Shown here piece by piece: positions 53,546 through 62,806 of a stretch of 64,000 nt of DNA. The notes under the pieces were generated by a model. That model was not told where the DNA came from. It saw nothing but the letters and a program-made list of their open reading frames with translations, and searched no databases. A program made the translations under genes and the position numbers. How positions within the stretch are numbered: the stretch's first letter is position 1; every line of letters begins with the position of its first letter. The DNA comes from Bin55 sp965116055 (GTDB lineage: Bacteria; Pseudomonadota; Gammaproteobacteria; Pseudomonadales; Azotimanducaceae), in assembly GCA_965116055.1 (NCBI GenBank), contig OZ220466.1, forward strand, positions 2,604,001-2,668,000, in the 5' to 3' direction.

Positions 53546-55878
53546 GCTATTGGCAACGATGCAAGCATATTAGTTATCGTAGTCTGCGTGCTGCTTTGCG
53601 CGTAGTTTTACGCCCGGCCGTTACGAACAATGCAACCAACCCCAGCAATACGGTTATCTATGTCCTGGAGCGTCGATCACTATTCGATCTGATCGTGCTT
53701 GATCTGGTCGCGGAGCAGCTCGAAATCGTCAACCCGTTGAGCACCCACTGCGATCTGGAAGAAAACCGCCGTTTCTTTTTCCTCCTGCGTGCCGAGGGAT
53801 CGCGCGGAAAAGTGACGATGTTTCGCCTATCGCAGCGCATGCAACGTATGCAACAGCGGCTTATCGCCGACGCGCAGGCCCAAGCGGTACTTGTTCCTGT
53901 GAGCGTCTTTTGGGGGCGCACAAATGAAAAAGAAGGATCTTTTGCCAGACGTTTGGTATCGGACAAATGGCGCGGGTCGGGGGGATTGCGTCGGTTTTTA
54001 GGACTTGCGTTTGTGCGCACGGATCTGCTGGTGCAACTCCATCCACCAATTGATTGGCGAAAGCAAACAAAGGTAGATCAATCCACACCATACAACCTAC
54101 GACACATCGCTCGTTTGTTACGCGCTTCCTTCAAGCATGCACGTATTGCCACGCTCGGCCCGGCAATGGTTAGGCGTGCATCCATCATTCAGCACCTCGT
54201 CACACGCAACAACCTGGACAAAAATGCATATCGGCAGCGTCGCAAACTTGCCAAACACCTCGTAGCGGATCTTTCCTATCCCGGCATGCGCGCGCTCAAA
54301 AGTGTCCTGGATGTATTCTGGCACCGTGTTTACGACCAGATTGAACTATTGAATGCCGACCGCACACGTGACGTGGCAAAGACACACACTTTGATCTATT
54401 TGCCGAATCATCGCTCACACATCGACTACTTAATTTTGAGTTACCTACTGTTCATGAATGGTATCTCCATTCCACATATCGCCGCGGGCGACAACATGAA
54501 TCTTCCTCTGATCGGCGCACTGTTACGACGTTGCGGAGCTTTCTTCATACGTCGTAGTTTCCGCGACGACCCGGACTATCGAGATCTCCTCAAACGCTAT
54601 TTGACGGTATTGTTAAAAGATGGTTGTTCCATTGAATTCTTTATTGAAGGCACTCGAAGCCGATCAGGCCTGATGCTGGAACCCCGCGTCGGCTTATTGC
54701 AAATGATTTTGGAAATTCAAGACAAAGTTCTTGACAAACCCATCGCGCTCGTACCCGTATATGTTTCTTACGAGCGACTGGTGGAAAGCGAGAGTTATCG
54801 TGCCGAGTTGCTAGGTGCATCAAAACGCTCGGAAAATTGGCGTGACATGCTCAACGCCATCAAGTTGCTTCGACAAAAGCTCGGGGTGGTGAAAGTAGCG
54901 CTAGGTCAGCCCCTTGAATTGGTCAAAAATACAGCTTCTTTTAGCTTGGACCAAGACGATGCGCCTTCAATGGCGACGACCATCGTCGAAAAGATCAATG
55001 ACACGGCTATTTTCAGCCCAACGAATCTCGTCGCTTCTGCTGTATTCAGTTTAGGAACAGGTACCTTTCCACTCGCGCACATAGCCCGTCGGATCGAGTT
55101 CCTGCGGGGGCTTCTACGCGTTGAATCCTTGAAACATGCCTACACACTCGGGCCTGAACAAGCAAATTCGTTGGTCATGCGGGTCGGAGAACTAGGTTTT
55201 TACGCTATTGAGAATGATGAAATCGTTGTATCCAACCGAACACACGCACACCTGGCCTGGTTTCGTAATAACACTTTTCACGCGTTTGCGACCGCATCCA
55301 TTGTCGCGGTGGTCATACTGAATCAAGCCTATCCTTGCAGACAAATTGAGATCGTACGGCAAGTTGCGGGTTTACTGCCGCATGTCGCGGGCATACTTAA
55401 ATTTCGCATGGATTTGCGTGAAGTCAAACGCTGGATCACGCACTTTAAAAATGCCAATCTGATCCAGGAATCCGCCGAGAACTTCATCGAACCTGCCGAA
55501 CATCAAACAGAACTGAACACAGACTTGCGCGGACTGGCGCAATTGATCATGCCGGTGCTGGAATGTATGTTTGTCTCAGTCTCGTGCTTATCAAGTCAAT
55601 CCCCAAGTGCACGCACGAGAAACGGCTTAATCGAACTTTCTTTCAAATCCATACGCGCAGCGTCGATAACCACCGACGATGACGCGCTACTTGGTTTCGA
55701 GCGTAGGTTTTTCGAGTCATTCATTGATCGGTTAATTGCGACTAAACTCGTCGACATCACCGCAACCGGCGAGCTTCAATCTACATCAAAGTTGGACTTG
55801 ATTCGACGTCGATCGACTAAAGCAATCGCACCACAGTTAATCACTCGACTTCAGGACTATTTAGACAGTGCTCGATAA
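53542..55878 (+). CDS. plsB: Glycerol-3-phosphate 1-O-acyltransferase PlsB, probable CTG start
   Basis: A membrane-associated acyltransferase for the first step of phospholipid synthesis, 778 residues as annotated. The four acyltransferase blocks are visible: LPNHRSHIDYL (HX4D), GAFFIRRSF, EFFIEGTRSRSG and ALVPVYVSYE. No ATG or GTG lies near the expected N-terminus. The frame extends to a TTG at 53470 deep inside gspD. The CTG at 53542 (CTGA, overlapping the gspD stop) gives (M)SYWQRCKHISYRSL, which lines up with the E. coli start MSGWPRIYYKLL, and AAAGG lies about nine bases before it. The end overlaps the convergent rsmJ by 22 bases. Confidence 0.93.
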   Translation: MSYWQRCKHISYRSLRAALRVVLRPAVTNNATNPSNTVIYVLERRSLFDLIVLDLVAEQLEIVNPLSTHCDLEENRRFFFLLRAEGSRGKVTMFRLSQRMQRMQQRLIADAQAQAVLVPVSVFWGRTNEKEGSFARRLVSDKWRGSGGLRRFLGLAFVRTDLLVQLHPPIDWRKQTKVDQSTPYNLRHIARLLRASFKHARIATLGPAMVRRASIIQHLVTRNNLDKNAYRQRRKLAKHLVADLSYPGMRALKSVLDVFWHRVYDQIELLNADRTRDVAKTHTLIYLPNHRSHIDYLILSYLLFMNGISIPHIAAGDNMNLPLIGALLRRCGAFFIRRSFRDDPDYRDLLKRYLTVLLKDGCSIEFFIEGTRSRSGLMLEPRVGLLQMILEIQDKVLDKPIALVPVYVSYERLVESESYRAELLGASKRSENWRDMLNAIKLLRQKLGVVKVALGQPLELVKNTASFSLDQDDAPSMATTIVEKINDTAIFSPTNLVASAVFSLGTGTFPLAHIARRIEFLRGLLRVESLKHAYTLGPEQANSLVMRVGELGFYAIENDEIVVSNRTHAHLAWFRNNTFHAFATASIVAVVILNQAYPCRQIEIVRQVAGLLPHVAGILKFRMDLREVKRWITHFKNANLIQESAENFIEPAEHQTELNTDLRGLAQLIMPVLECMFVSVSCLSSQSPSARTRNGLIELSFKSIRAASITTDDDALLGFERRFFESFIDRLIATKLVDITATGELQSTSKLDLIRRRSTKAIAPQLITRLQDYLDSAR

Positions 55879-56570
55879 ACGTCGAATCGAATTGTTTTAC
55901 TGCTAATCGACCAATCGGGTGGACATTCGGAAGGTTGATTGCGTCGACGTTTGACGACAACACGGTCCATGGCGATGCGTCGGGCCTCCGCTAACGCTTG
56001 TCCTACATCACAAACAACCGCGAGTTCAGCCAGTATTTGCAGAGCTTTTGAAGGCCGCGCACCTTTAGGATGGGCGGGAAACATGGCGTCGAGATAAATG
56101 ACATCGAACTCCTGTACCGCCGCGCGCATCACGGCAAAGGCATCGTCGCAAATGCAGTGAATCGGCAGGTTCATATTCAGCGCGCGGGCTCGACACAACG
56201 TCGCTATGATCGGACTGATTTCGCAACATACAACCTGACAACCGCTTGCAGCTAAGGTCAATCCATCCGTACCCCAACCGCCAAACGCATCCAGAACTCG
56301 TGGCAATCTTGAGATGGCGCATGCCTTCGCCAACCCGCTGTGCTCGAACCCGCTTAGTCGCCGTTCGATCTCATTCTCGAATAACCTAAAGTGGATATCG
56401 CTGGGCCCAACGAGCTCTAGCTGTCCGTCCGTTACAGAGAGACGCCAACAATCAGGCTCTCGCGAGCGAGGCATGAGCGCAAGACCGAGCCGATCTACTA
56501 GCCGATGAGTGCGAGGATCATGAGGATCACCGTAAACCGCTAGTCCCTTCTTTGTTGTACTGGCCGCCAA
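55857..56570 (-). CDS. rsmJ: 16S rRNA (guanine(1516)-N(2))-methyltransferase RsmJ
   Basis: A SAM-dependent rRNA methyltransferase of up to 237 residues. RVLDAFGGWGTDGLTLAASG is motif I, VIYLDAMFPAHPKGARPSK the catalytic region and RVVVKRRRNQ a C-terminal family block. The only standard start is TTG at 56570, which overlaps tsaB by 31 bases; family alignment suggests the protein really begins around GLAVYGDP, where AGAAGGGA precedes but no AUG, GUG or UUG is in frame. Start uncertain. It converges with plsB with a 22-base overlap. Confidence 0.87.
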   Translation of the reverse strand: MAASTTKKGLAVYGDPHDPRTHRLVDRLGLALMPRSREPDCWRLSVTDGQLELVGPSDIHFRLFENEIERRLSGFEHSGLAKACAISRLPRVLDAFGGWGTDGLTLAASGCQVVCCEISPIIATLCRARALNMNLPIHCICDDAFAVMRAAVQEFDVIYLDAMFPAHPKGARPSKALQILAELAVVCDVGQALAEARRIAMDRVVVKRRRNQPSECPPDWSISSKTIRFDVYRALSK

Positions 56571-57157
56571 GGATGATCGCCTTCAACGTAAATCGGTAAC
56601 GCGTATATGGGAGCTTGCCAATGGCTGCGATCTTGCGCTGCCAACCGTAATACATCCGATGCACACAAAGATACAGTGTTATCGGTGAACACGTGACCTT
56701 GGGAATCGGTAGCGTCTATTTGAATTAACTTATCCTTTTCAACAAAACGACACATTTCACCGTCGCAGTGCAATTTCGCTTCGTAGACCAAGTCGCGACG
56801 CGAGTTCCGCTGAACGTAAAACGCGGCTTGTGGTCGCATCAAGCGTAACACGCGTTCTCCCATACAAAGACTAGTGGGAGCGCCATAGATCTGCGCGTTG
56901 ACTCCCGTCGCTATACCCTGTGCAACCGCCGCGCCAAGCCTTACCCCAGTAAACGATCCAGGTCCGGCTGAAAACGCCACACACTCAATGACCCGTCGAT
57001 TAATGCCTAAACTTGCGCAAGCGGCCTCAATCATTGGCAGAATAAGCTGATTGTGTTGTCGAGGAGCGTGTCGAGTTTCTAATACATACTCATCAACTGT
57101 ACCTACCGCAACCGAACATACATCCGAAGTCGTTTCAAGTGCAAGAATCACAGACAT
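56540..57157 (-). CDS. tsaB: tRNA threonylcarbamoyladenosine biosynthesis protein TsaB
   Basis: A 205-residue ASKHA-fold partner of TsaD in t6A37 tRNA modification. ILALETTSDVCSVAV and AFSAGPGSFTGVRLGAAVAQGIA are the family signatures. HNQLILPMIEAA is also typical. Its start lies only seven bases from the divergent moeA start. It overlaps rsmJ by 31 bases. adk, often adjacent to tsaB in relatives, lies on the far side of moeA. Confidence 0.93.
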   Translation of the reverse strand: MSVILALETTSDVCSVAVGTVDEYVLETRHAPRQHNQLILPMIEAACASLGINRRVIECVAFSAGPGSFTGVRLGAAVAQGIATGVNAQIYGAPTSLCMGERVLRLMRPQAAFYVQRNSRRDLVYEAKLHCDGEMCRFVEKDKLIQIDATDSQGHVFTDNTVSLCASDVLRLAAQDRSHWQAPIYALPIYVEGDHPWRPVQQRRD

Positions 57158-57164
57158 ACTTCAA

Positions 57165-58394
57165 ATGCTAAGCATTGACGCTGCAGTGGCTCAGCTGACG
57201 AAGTTGATCAAGCCGATTACTGAATACGAGTCTGTCGCATTGACCGAAGCAGCGAATCGCATCCTCGCCCGGGATGTCTTGGCGCCCATCTCATTGCCGC
57301 CTTTCAACAGCTCGGCGATGGATGGTTATGCGTTGCGCGCGGAGGACATCAAAGGAAAGGAAAGGAACTTTCGCGTAGTCGGCACAAGCTTTGCTGGCCG
57401 CCCGTTCGAGGGTGACTATGCACATCAGGGTACCGTGCGAATTTTTACAGGCGCTGCTGTGCCCGCGTGGGCGAATGCGGTGGTTCTACAGGAAGATGTC
57501 GAGCGGTGTGGCAATGACATAAAAATCTTTGAGGCGATTCATCCGGGTGACAACATTCGATTCATCGGGTCGGACATCGCTCAGAACGAAGTACTGTGTC
57601 AACAAGGCACACAGTTGGACGCATTTAGCGTGAGTTGGCTAGCCGCCTGCGGCTTATCTTCCGTGATGGTCTCGCCGCGCATCCGAGTGGCATTGTTCTC
57701 GACCGGTGACGAACTCCAGGATCCTGGGCAGCCGCTTACGTATGGTCGGATTTACGACTCCAATCGGATTGCATTGCATGAACTCTTGAAATTAAAACCG
57801 ACCGTTATCACCGACCTCGGTCGCTTGCCCGACGATCCACAAGCGATTGAAGCTGCCATTCGTAGAGTTTCGAACGATGTAGATCTCGTGCTGACTAGCG
57901 GCGGCGTATCTGTTGGTGATGCTGATTACGTGCGTCCAGTCATTGAGAAATTAGGGAAATTGACGTTTTGGAAAGTCGCGCTAAAACCAGGCAAGCCCAT
58001 TGCCGTGGGACGGGTCGACTCGGCTTTGTTTCTGGGTTTGCCCGGCAATCCGGTGTCTGCTGTGGTTACGTACTTACTGTTTGTCGCCCACGCTATTGAC
58101 GCTTTCAGCGGCAAACAGACCGTGAGCCCCCTCGCGTTTCCTGCGAAATTAACGCAGTCTGTGTATCACAGCGAGGGCCGACGTGAATTTCAACGCGGTA
58201 TCGTCAGACGGGTTGGCAACGCCCTACATGTCGAGCCCACGGGCGATCAAAGTTCCAATCGATTAGCCACCCTGGCGACGGCAAATTGTTTTATCGTCGT
58301 GCCCGAAACAGAGGGATCTATACCAGCGGGACGAGTTGTAGATGTGTTGTTGTTACCCCGCGAAGCGCAGCATCTGGTGAATGGCCCAGCGTAA
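57165..58394 (+). CDS. moeA: Molybdopterin molybdenumtransferase MoeA
   Basis: A 409-residue enzyme inserting molybdate into molybdopterin. The ATG at 57165 gives MLSIDAAVAQL, the usual N-terminus and length; frame upstream of it is antisense to tsaB. PPFNSSAMDGYAL, IFTGAAVPAWANAVV, VALFSTGDEL, SGGVSVGDADYV, KPGKPIAVG and LGLPGNPVSAVVTY cover the MoeA domains in order. Its presence implies a molybdenum-cofactor enzyme elsewhere. It converges with adk, with only three bases between stops. Confidence 0.95.
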   Translation: MLSIDAAVAQLTKLIKPITEYESVALTEAANRILARDVLAPISLPPFNSSAMDGYALRAEDIKGKERNFRVVGTSFAGRPFEGDYAHQGTVRIFTGAAVPAWANAVVLQEDVERCGNDIKIFEAIHPGDNIRFIGSDIAQNEVLCQQGTQLDAFSVSWLAACGLSSVMVSPRIRVALFSTGDELQDPGQPLTYGRIYDSNRIALHELLKLKPTVITDLGRLPDDPQAIEAAIRRVSNDVDLVLTSGGVSVGDADYVRPVIEKLGKLTFWKVALKPGKPIAVGRVDSALFLGLPGNPVSAVVTYLLFVAHAIDAFSGKQTVSPLAFPAKLTQSVYHSEGRREFQRGIVRRVGNALHVEPTGDQSSNRLATLATANCFIVVPETEGSIPAGRVVDVLLLPREAQHLVNGPA

Positions 58395-58397
58395 TAG

Positions 58398-59042
58398 CTA
58401 ATTGCTTAGGCCGTCTAGAAAATCTTGAATCGTCGTGCCGATCACCTCAACGCTCGCGGTGCCGTCTGTTTGGAAGAAGGCTGAATTGCCGTTACGGAAA
58501 TAATCGACTAAAGGCGCGGTTTGGCGATGATAGATAGCCAATCGATCGCGAACCGTCACTTCGGTATCGTCTGGACGTTGAATAAGCGGTTCGCCTGTCT
58601 CATCGTCCCGGTCTGCGATCTTAGGTTGATTGAACGTAACGTGATAGACACGTCCGCTAGGTGGATGGACTCGACGGCCACTGATTCGCTCAATGACCAC
58701 CTCATCGGGAACAAGCAATTCAATTACGGCGTGTACGCAAACTCCGATATCGACCATGCCTTCCGCTTGTACCAAAGTGCGTGGAAACCCATCAAATAAG
58801 GAGCCGTTCAAACAATCAGGTTCACGGACTCGTTCTGCCACCAACCCCAAAATGATGTCGTCGGATACCAGTTCGCCGGCATCCATCACCTTTTTAGCCT
58901 GAAGGCCGAGTTCAGTCCGGCTTGCAGTAGCCTTGCGCAACATATCACCGGTTGAAATTTGCGGGATACCAAACTTATCGACGATAAATTGGGCCTGTGT
59001 GCCTTTACCAGAACCGGGCGGTCCGAGCAATACAACGTTCAT
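58398..59042 (-). CDS. adk: Adenylate kinase
   Basis: A 214-residue long-form adenylate kinase interconverting AMP, ADP and ATP. The P-loop is LLGPPGSGKGTQ at residues 5-16; DGFPRTLVQAE, the LID domain (GRRVHPPSGRVYH) without zinc Cys, and VRDRLAIYHRQTAPL complete it. The ATG at 59042 reproduces the usual start (MNVVLLG) and length; GTG and ATG codons slightly upstream add MMPP-type residues. Convergent with moeA. Confidence 0.96.
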   Translation of the reverse strand: MNVVLLGPPGSGKGTQAQFIVDKFGIPQISTGDMLRKATASRTELGLQAKKVMDAGELVSDDIILGLVAERVREPDCLNGSLFDGFPRTLVQAEGMVDIGVCVHAVIELLVPDEVVIERISGRRVHPPSGRVYHVTFNQPKIADRDDETGEPLIQRPDDTEVTVRDRLAIYHRQTAPLVDYFRNGNSAFFQTDGTASVEVIGTTIQDFLDGLSN

Positions 59043-59083
59043 TGGTGGCATCACTGAGCTAGCGCGTGAGAAACTTAAAACGA

Positions 59084-60160
59084 TTACGGCAGGTCGTGAT
59101 CAATGCCTAATTCCGCTGCAGTTTTTTTGAACCAATCAATGACTTCTGGATGGTATGGTATACCGTGTGCGCGGCGGTCGACCTCTGCTTCGTATTCCGG
59201 ATAACCTGGATACACCACCCTGTCTTCGCCAGGCGCCGGTTTGCAGTCGAGAATTGATCGTAGATAGGCATCCATATCGCGCTTAAAGCCAGCTAAATCG
59301 GTGAAGCGCGCAATATCTATAGCCATGAAGTAGTGACCGACGCCCTTTCGCCGATGCGGTCCACCACCGGTACCTTGCAACATACCGCACAATATCTCGA
59401 TCATGAACGACAACCCAAACCCCTTATGCGACCCGATCTCGCGCGTGCCACCCAACGGTAACATCATGAAATCTTGCGGCACTTGAGTTTCGGTCATCAC
59501 CGGTGCACCGTCCGCTTCTGCAATCCAACCGGGAAACACATGACCGCCAACGCGACGCAACAATTCGATCTTATTGCCGGCAACGGAACTCATTGAAGCG
59601 TCGAATATGAACGGAACTTCCTGATCTGCAGGCGCCCCAACGCCTAATGGGTTCAGGCCTAACAATCTTTCCGCGCCTTGCGTCGGTGTAACCAATAGGC
59701 CGCCAGCCGTCATGGAAATACCCACCATACCGGCATCCAGACCGATGTGCGCGTAGTAAGCGCAAGCACCGTAATGGCGACCGTTGAACGCCGTTGCAAC
59801 GGCAACACCGGTATCCTTCGCGCGGTCGCAAGCGGCGAGCATCATTTCTTTACTCTGAGCTAAGCCTAAACCACGATCGCAATCGAAGTTGATTGCGGCT
59901 ACGTGATCAACCGTGCGCTTTAGGCTTGGTTTGGGGTTAATCTGACCGGCGCGAAATCCCGCAACGTATGCACGCATCATGTTGGATACGCCATGCGAGT
60001 CAATGCCTCGAATATCAGCGTACATGAGTACATCTGTGGCCGCTACAGCTTCAGCCTCAGGCATGTCCATGGCTTGAAAGATACCTTCCACCACGTGTCG
60101 CATGTCTTCTTGCTTGACCCGTAGGGCAATATCTTCAGGAACTTTAAATCGGTCAAGCAT
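59084..60160 (-). CDS. Ldh2/malate-lactate dehydrogenase family NAD(P)-dependent oxidoreductase
   Basis: A 358-residue protein of the AllD/ComC/YlbC superfamily, which oxidises or reduces 2-hydroxyacids such as ureidoglycolate, sulfolactate, malate or lactate. ADIRGIDSHGVSNM, FNGRHYGACAYYA and GGTREIGSHKGFGLSFMIEIL are the conserved blocks. The substrate cannot be named. It is the last gene of a three-gene minus-strand run with a haloalkane dehalogenase and a TPP enzyme (100-base gap from the former). A nearby 2-oxoacid-using TPP enzyme makes a hydroxyacid-to-oxoacid step attractive. Confidence 0.88.
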   Translation of the reverse strand: MLDRFKVPEDIALRVKQEDMRHVVEGIFQAMDMPEAEAVAATDVLMYADIRGIDSHGVSNMMRAYVAGFRAGQINPKPSLKRTVDHVAAINFDCDRGLGLAQSKEMMLAACDRAKDTGVAVATAFNGRHYGACAYYAHIGLDAGMVGISMTAGGLLVTPTQGAERLLGLNPLGVGAPADQEVPFIFDASMSSVAGNKIELLRRVGGHVFPGWIAEADGAPVMTETQVPQDFMMLPLGGTREIGSHKGFGLSFMIEILCGMLQGTGGGPHRRKGVGHYFMAIDIARFTDLAGFKRDMDAYLRSILDCKPAPGEDRVVYPGYPEYEAEVDRRAHGIPYHPEVIDWFKKTAAELGIDHDLP

Positions 60161-60260
60161 GACGGGCCTCTAGCAAAGTCGAGCGGATTTTAATTTCAAA
60201 AATCTCGTACAGAATGGTTGTAGTTTCTCTTACCGTCTCGCACAATGAAAGCATCAACAC

Positions 60261-61142
60261 TCATTGCACGACATCAGTAAGCCAGTCGTACATCGCCTCG
60301 CCAATTTCGTGCGGGGCGTCCTCCGGAACGAAATGTCCAGCGCGCACCGTGATTTCTCTCAAATGCGGCCAACTTCGACAGAATTCACGTTGCTTCCCAA
60401 TCAAGATGGCTCCAGGCTCCGCGTTGACGAATAGCTTGGGCACAGCGCTCTCGCGTAACCATTCCCCATACTTAACAACGGCTTCTACAACTAGCGCGGG
60501 CTCTCCATCAATGGGGATTTCCCTCGGCCAACTGAGCGTCGGCCGCCGATCTTCGCCGGGTTGTGCAAAGGGTTCGCGATACGCATCAAGCGTCTCCTCG
60601 GATAGCGGATTGACTACCGAATGAGGCAATACACGCTCTACAAATAGATTTTTCTCAAGCACCATCGCTTCGCCGTTCTCCGAACGAAACCCCTGAAAAA
60701 TGCCAGCAGCCTGCGTCGGCCAATCGCTCCAAGTCATCGGTAGCACAATGGCTTCCGTGAAACAGAGACCGCGTACCGCTTGTTGATGCTCATGAGCCCA
60801 GTGAAATCCAAGTGCGGAACCCCAATCGTGGATCGCGAAGACGACCTCGGTTGTAGCGTCAATTTGATATAGGAACTCGCGTAAGTAGCGGTAATGCTCA
60901 AAGAAGCCGTATCGATACGAACCTGAATCCGTTAGTTTTGCCGACTCGCCCATGCCGATCAGGTCAGGTGCAATACAGCGCCCTAGGGACTGAACGTGAG
61001 GTATGACGTTGCGCCAAAGGTACTTTGACGTCGGGTTACCGTGCAAGAATACGATTGGTCGCCCTTCACCGGTTTCGACGTAAGCCATATCAGAACCAAA
61101 TAGTTTGACTTTTTTCGTCTCAAGCATCTTCCACTCTTCCAT
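60261..61142 (-). CDS. Haloalkane dehalogenase (HLD-II, LinB/DhaA-like)
   Basis: A 293-residue alpha/beta-hydrolase hydrolysing carbon-halogen bonds to an alcohol and halide. The complete HLD-II catalytic pentad can be placed: nucleophile Asp106 and halide-binding Trp107 in AIHDWGSALGFHWA, halide-binding Asn36 in LHGNPTSKYLWRN, acid Glu130 in CFTEAIVLP, and base His270 in AGHFVPEDAP. LIGMGESAKL, RRPTLSWPREIPI and LFVNAEPGA further match the LinB group. No signal peptide, so cytoplasmic. The start lies one base after the upstream TPP-enzyme stop. Natural substrate unknown. Confidence 0.93.
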   Translation of the reverse strand: MEEWKMLETKKVKLFGSDMAYVETGEGRPIVFLHGNPTSKYLWRNVIPHVQSLGRCIAPDLIGMGESAKLTDSGSYRYGFFEHYRYLREFLYQIDATTEVVFAIHDWGSALGFHWAHEHQQAVRGLCFTEAIVLPMTWSDWPTQAAGIFQGFRSENGEAMVLEKNLFVERVLPHSVVNPLSEETLDAYREPFAQPGEDRRPTLSWPREIPIDGEPALVVEAVVKYGEWLRESAVPKLFVNAEPGAILIGKQREFCRSWPHLREITVRAGHFVPEDAPHEIGEAMYDWLTDVVQ

Positions 61143-61143
61143 T

Positions 61144-62685
61144 TCACAATACTGCTTCGATCAAATAAGGCCCGTTGACGGCAAGTGCATTTTTTAAGGC
61201 TTGAGTAAATTCCTCGCTTGTTATAGCGCTTTCGGCAGGTACACCATGACCCTTTGCAAGCGATACCCAATTCAATGACGGATCGTCCAGATCGAACAAT
61301 CGTGCAGCTCGCTCACCTACTTGATTAACGCCCATCCTTAGGTATTCCACCTCAAGAATGTTGTACTGACGATTCGAAAAAATCACCGACTTCACGTTCA
61401 AGTTATCGTGTGCAGCAGTCCACAGATACTGCAATGTATACATTGCTCCGCCGTCACCCAACAACGCGAACACAGTGCGGTCCGGGCACGCGACCGCCGC
61501 GCCGACGGCGACAGGGCCGCCACCACCGATCGACCCACCCGTTAGATTCAACCAACTGTGAGTTACGCAACTCCGCAACATGTCGTACGCCGCGCCGCCT
61601 CCACCAGAATCAACGGACACCACACTGTCGTGCGGCGCGAGGGCGGCTAATGCTTGACCGATCGCCCGCGCCCCGAGTTTGCCGGTTGGCGTCTCCGGTC
61701 GCTCGCCACCCATCGGTTGCTCGTCGCCGGCGTTCATCCATTCGGCCATCTGCACAAGCGCGCCTTCAACGTTTTCGTGTCTATGCGCCACGTGCATGAC
61801 GTCGCAATTCGGCGGGATTAATGCACTAGGTTGATCACGATAAGCGAAGAAACTTACTGGCGAGCTGCTACCAATGAGGGCAATATTGGCAAAGTTTGCC
61901 AATGTGGCTAGTACATGTTCGGGGAAATAAGGTAAGCGATTCACCGAAGGTAGATGTGGACCGGCTTCGACCCGGGCTGGAAACGTAGGCGTATATAGCG
62001 TGCAACCGGTCTTCGCCGCAATCCGCCCGGCAGCTCGAATTCCTACCGCTGTCAAACCGTTGCCATCAATCAACAGCGCGGTGTTCGGCCCGATTTTTGG
62101 TGCGACTCGACGAATTACGCTTTCTTGTACCTCAGCACGATTCGCGAATGATGTCGTTTGCGGTTGCTCAATGCCGTCGCCCCACGCACAATCTGTAGGA
62201 ACGATTAAAGTGGCAATATTTCCGTTCGAGTCCGGGTGATGGGCCATCGCCGCTTGCACTGCATCAGCTGTATCAAGTCCGACGCCGTGCGAAGTGCGCG
62301 CAGTTCGAACCCAACTTGACACCGGCTTGGCGACCGCTTCCACGTCGGAGGTTAGAGGTGCGTCATACGCGACATGGTGTACTGCATGTTCGCCAATCAG
62401 GTTGATCAGCGGCGAAGCCGCACGACGACAGTTATGGAGGTTCGCAATGCCGTTACCCAACCCTGCGCCGAGGTGCAGCAGCGTCGTTGCGGGCATGCCG
62501 GTCATGCGCGCGTAGCCATCCGCAGCGCCAGTGCAAACCCCCTCGAATAGGCATAGATTCGCATTGAAGTCGCGCACCCCGTCAATTGCCTGCACGAGGT
62601 GCATCTCAGATGTCCCCGGATTGGCAAAACATTGCGTGACGCCGTGATTTACCAAGGTCCGGACAAGACTTTCAGCACCATTCAT
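61144..62685 (-). CDS. Thiamine-diphosphate enzyme of the acetolactate synthase large-subunit family
   Basis: A 513-residue TPP-dependent enzyme, shorter than true IlvB (~560-590). The cofactor-activating Glu48 is in CLFEGVCTGAADGYARM; the TPP-binding GDG-to-N motif runs from LLGDGGAMY (GDG at ~410-412) to SNRQYN. The middle domain (PNTALLIDGNGL) is present. Members include decarboxylases and carboligases. No small regulatory subunit follows, and the FAD-site conservation was not clear to me, so a 2-oxoacid decarboxylase or lyase is more likely than acetolactate synthesis. First gene of the run with the dehalogenase and Ldh2 genes. Confidence 0.82.
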   Translation of the reverse strand: MNGAESLVRTLVNHGVTQCFANPGTSEMHLVQAIDGVRDFNANLCLFEGVCTGAADGYARMTGMPATTLLHLGAGLGNGIANLHNCRRAASPLINLIGEHAVHHVAYDAPLTSDVEAVAKPVSSWVRTARTSHGVGLDTADAVQAAMAHHPDSNGNIATLIVPTDCAWGDGIEQPQTTSFANRAEVQESVIRRVAPKIGPNTALLIDGNGLTAVGIRAAGRIAAKTGCTLYTPTFPARVEAGPHLPSVNRLPYFPEHVLATLANFANIALIGSSSPVSFFAYRDQPSALIPPNCDVMHVAHRHENVEGALVQMAEWMNAGDEQPMGGERPETPTGKLGARAIGQALAALAPHDSVVSVDSGGGGAAYDMLRSCVTHSWLNLTGGSIGGGGPVAVGAAVACPDRTVFALLGDGGAMYTLQYLWTAAHDNLNVKSVIFSNRQYNILEVEYLRMGVNQVGERAARLFDLDDPSLNWVSLAKGHGVPAESAITSEEFTQALKNALAVNGPYLIEAVL

Positions 62686-62806
62686 AGGATGTCCCTGCCT
62701 AGCTCGATGGAGTACGAATTTTCTTTAACGCCCATCACCAAGCTGCATCTGCGACGGCGCAATAAAATCGCAAGTATTCGTATCAAAACATGATGGGGAG
62801 AGCCTC

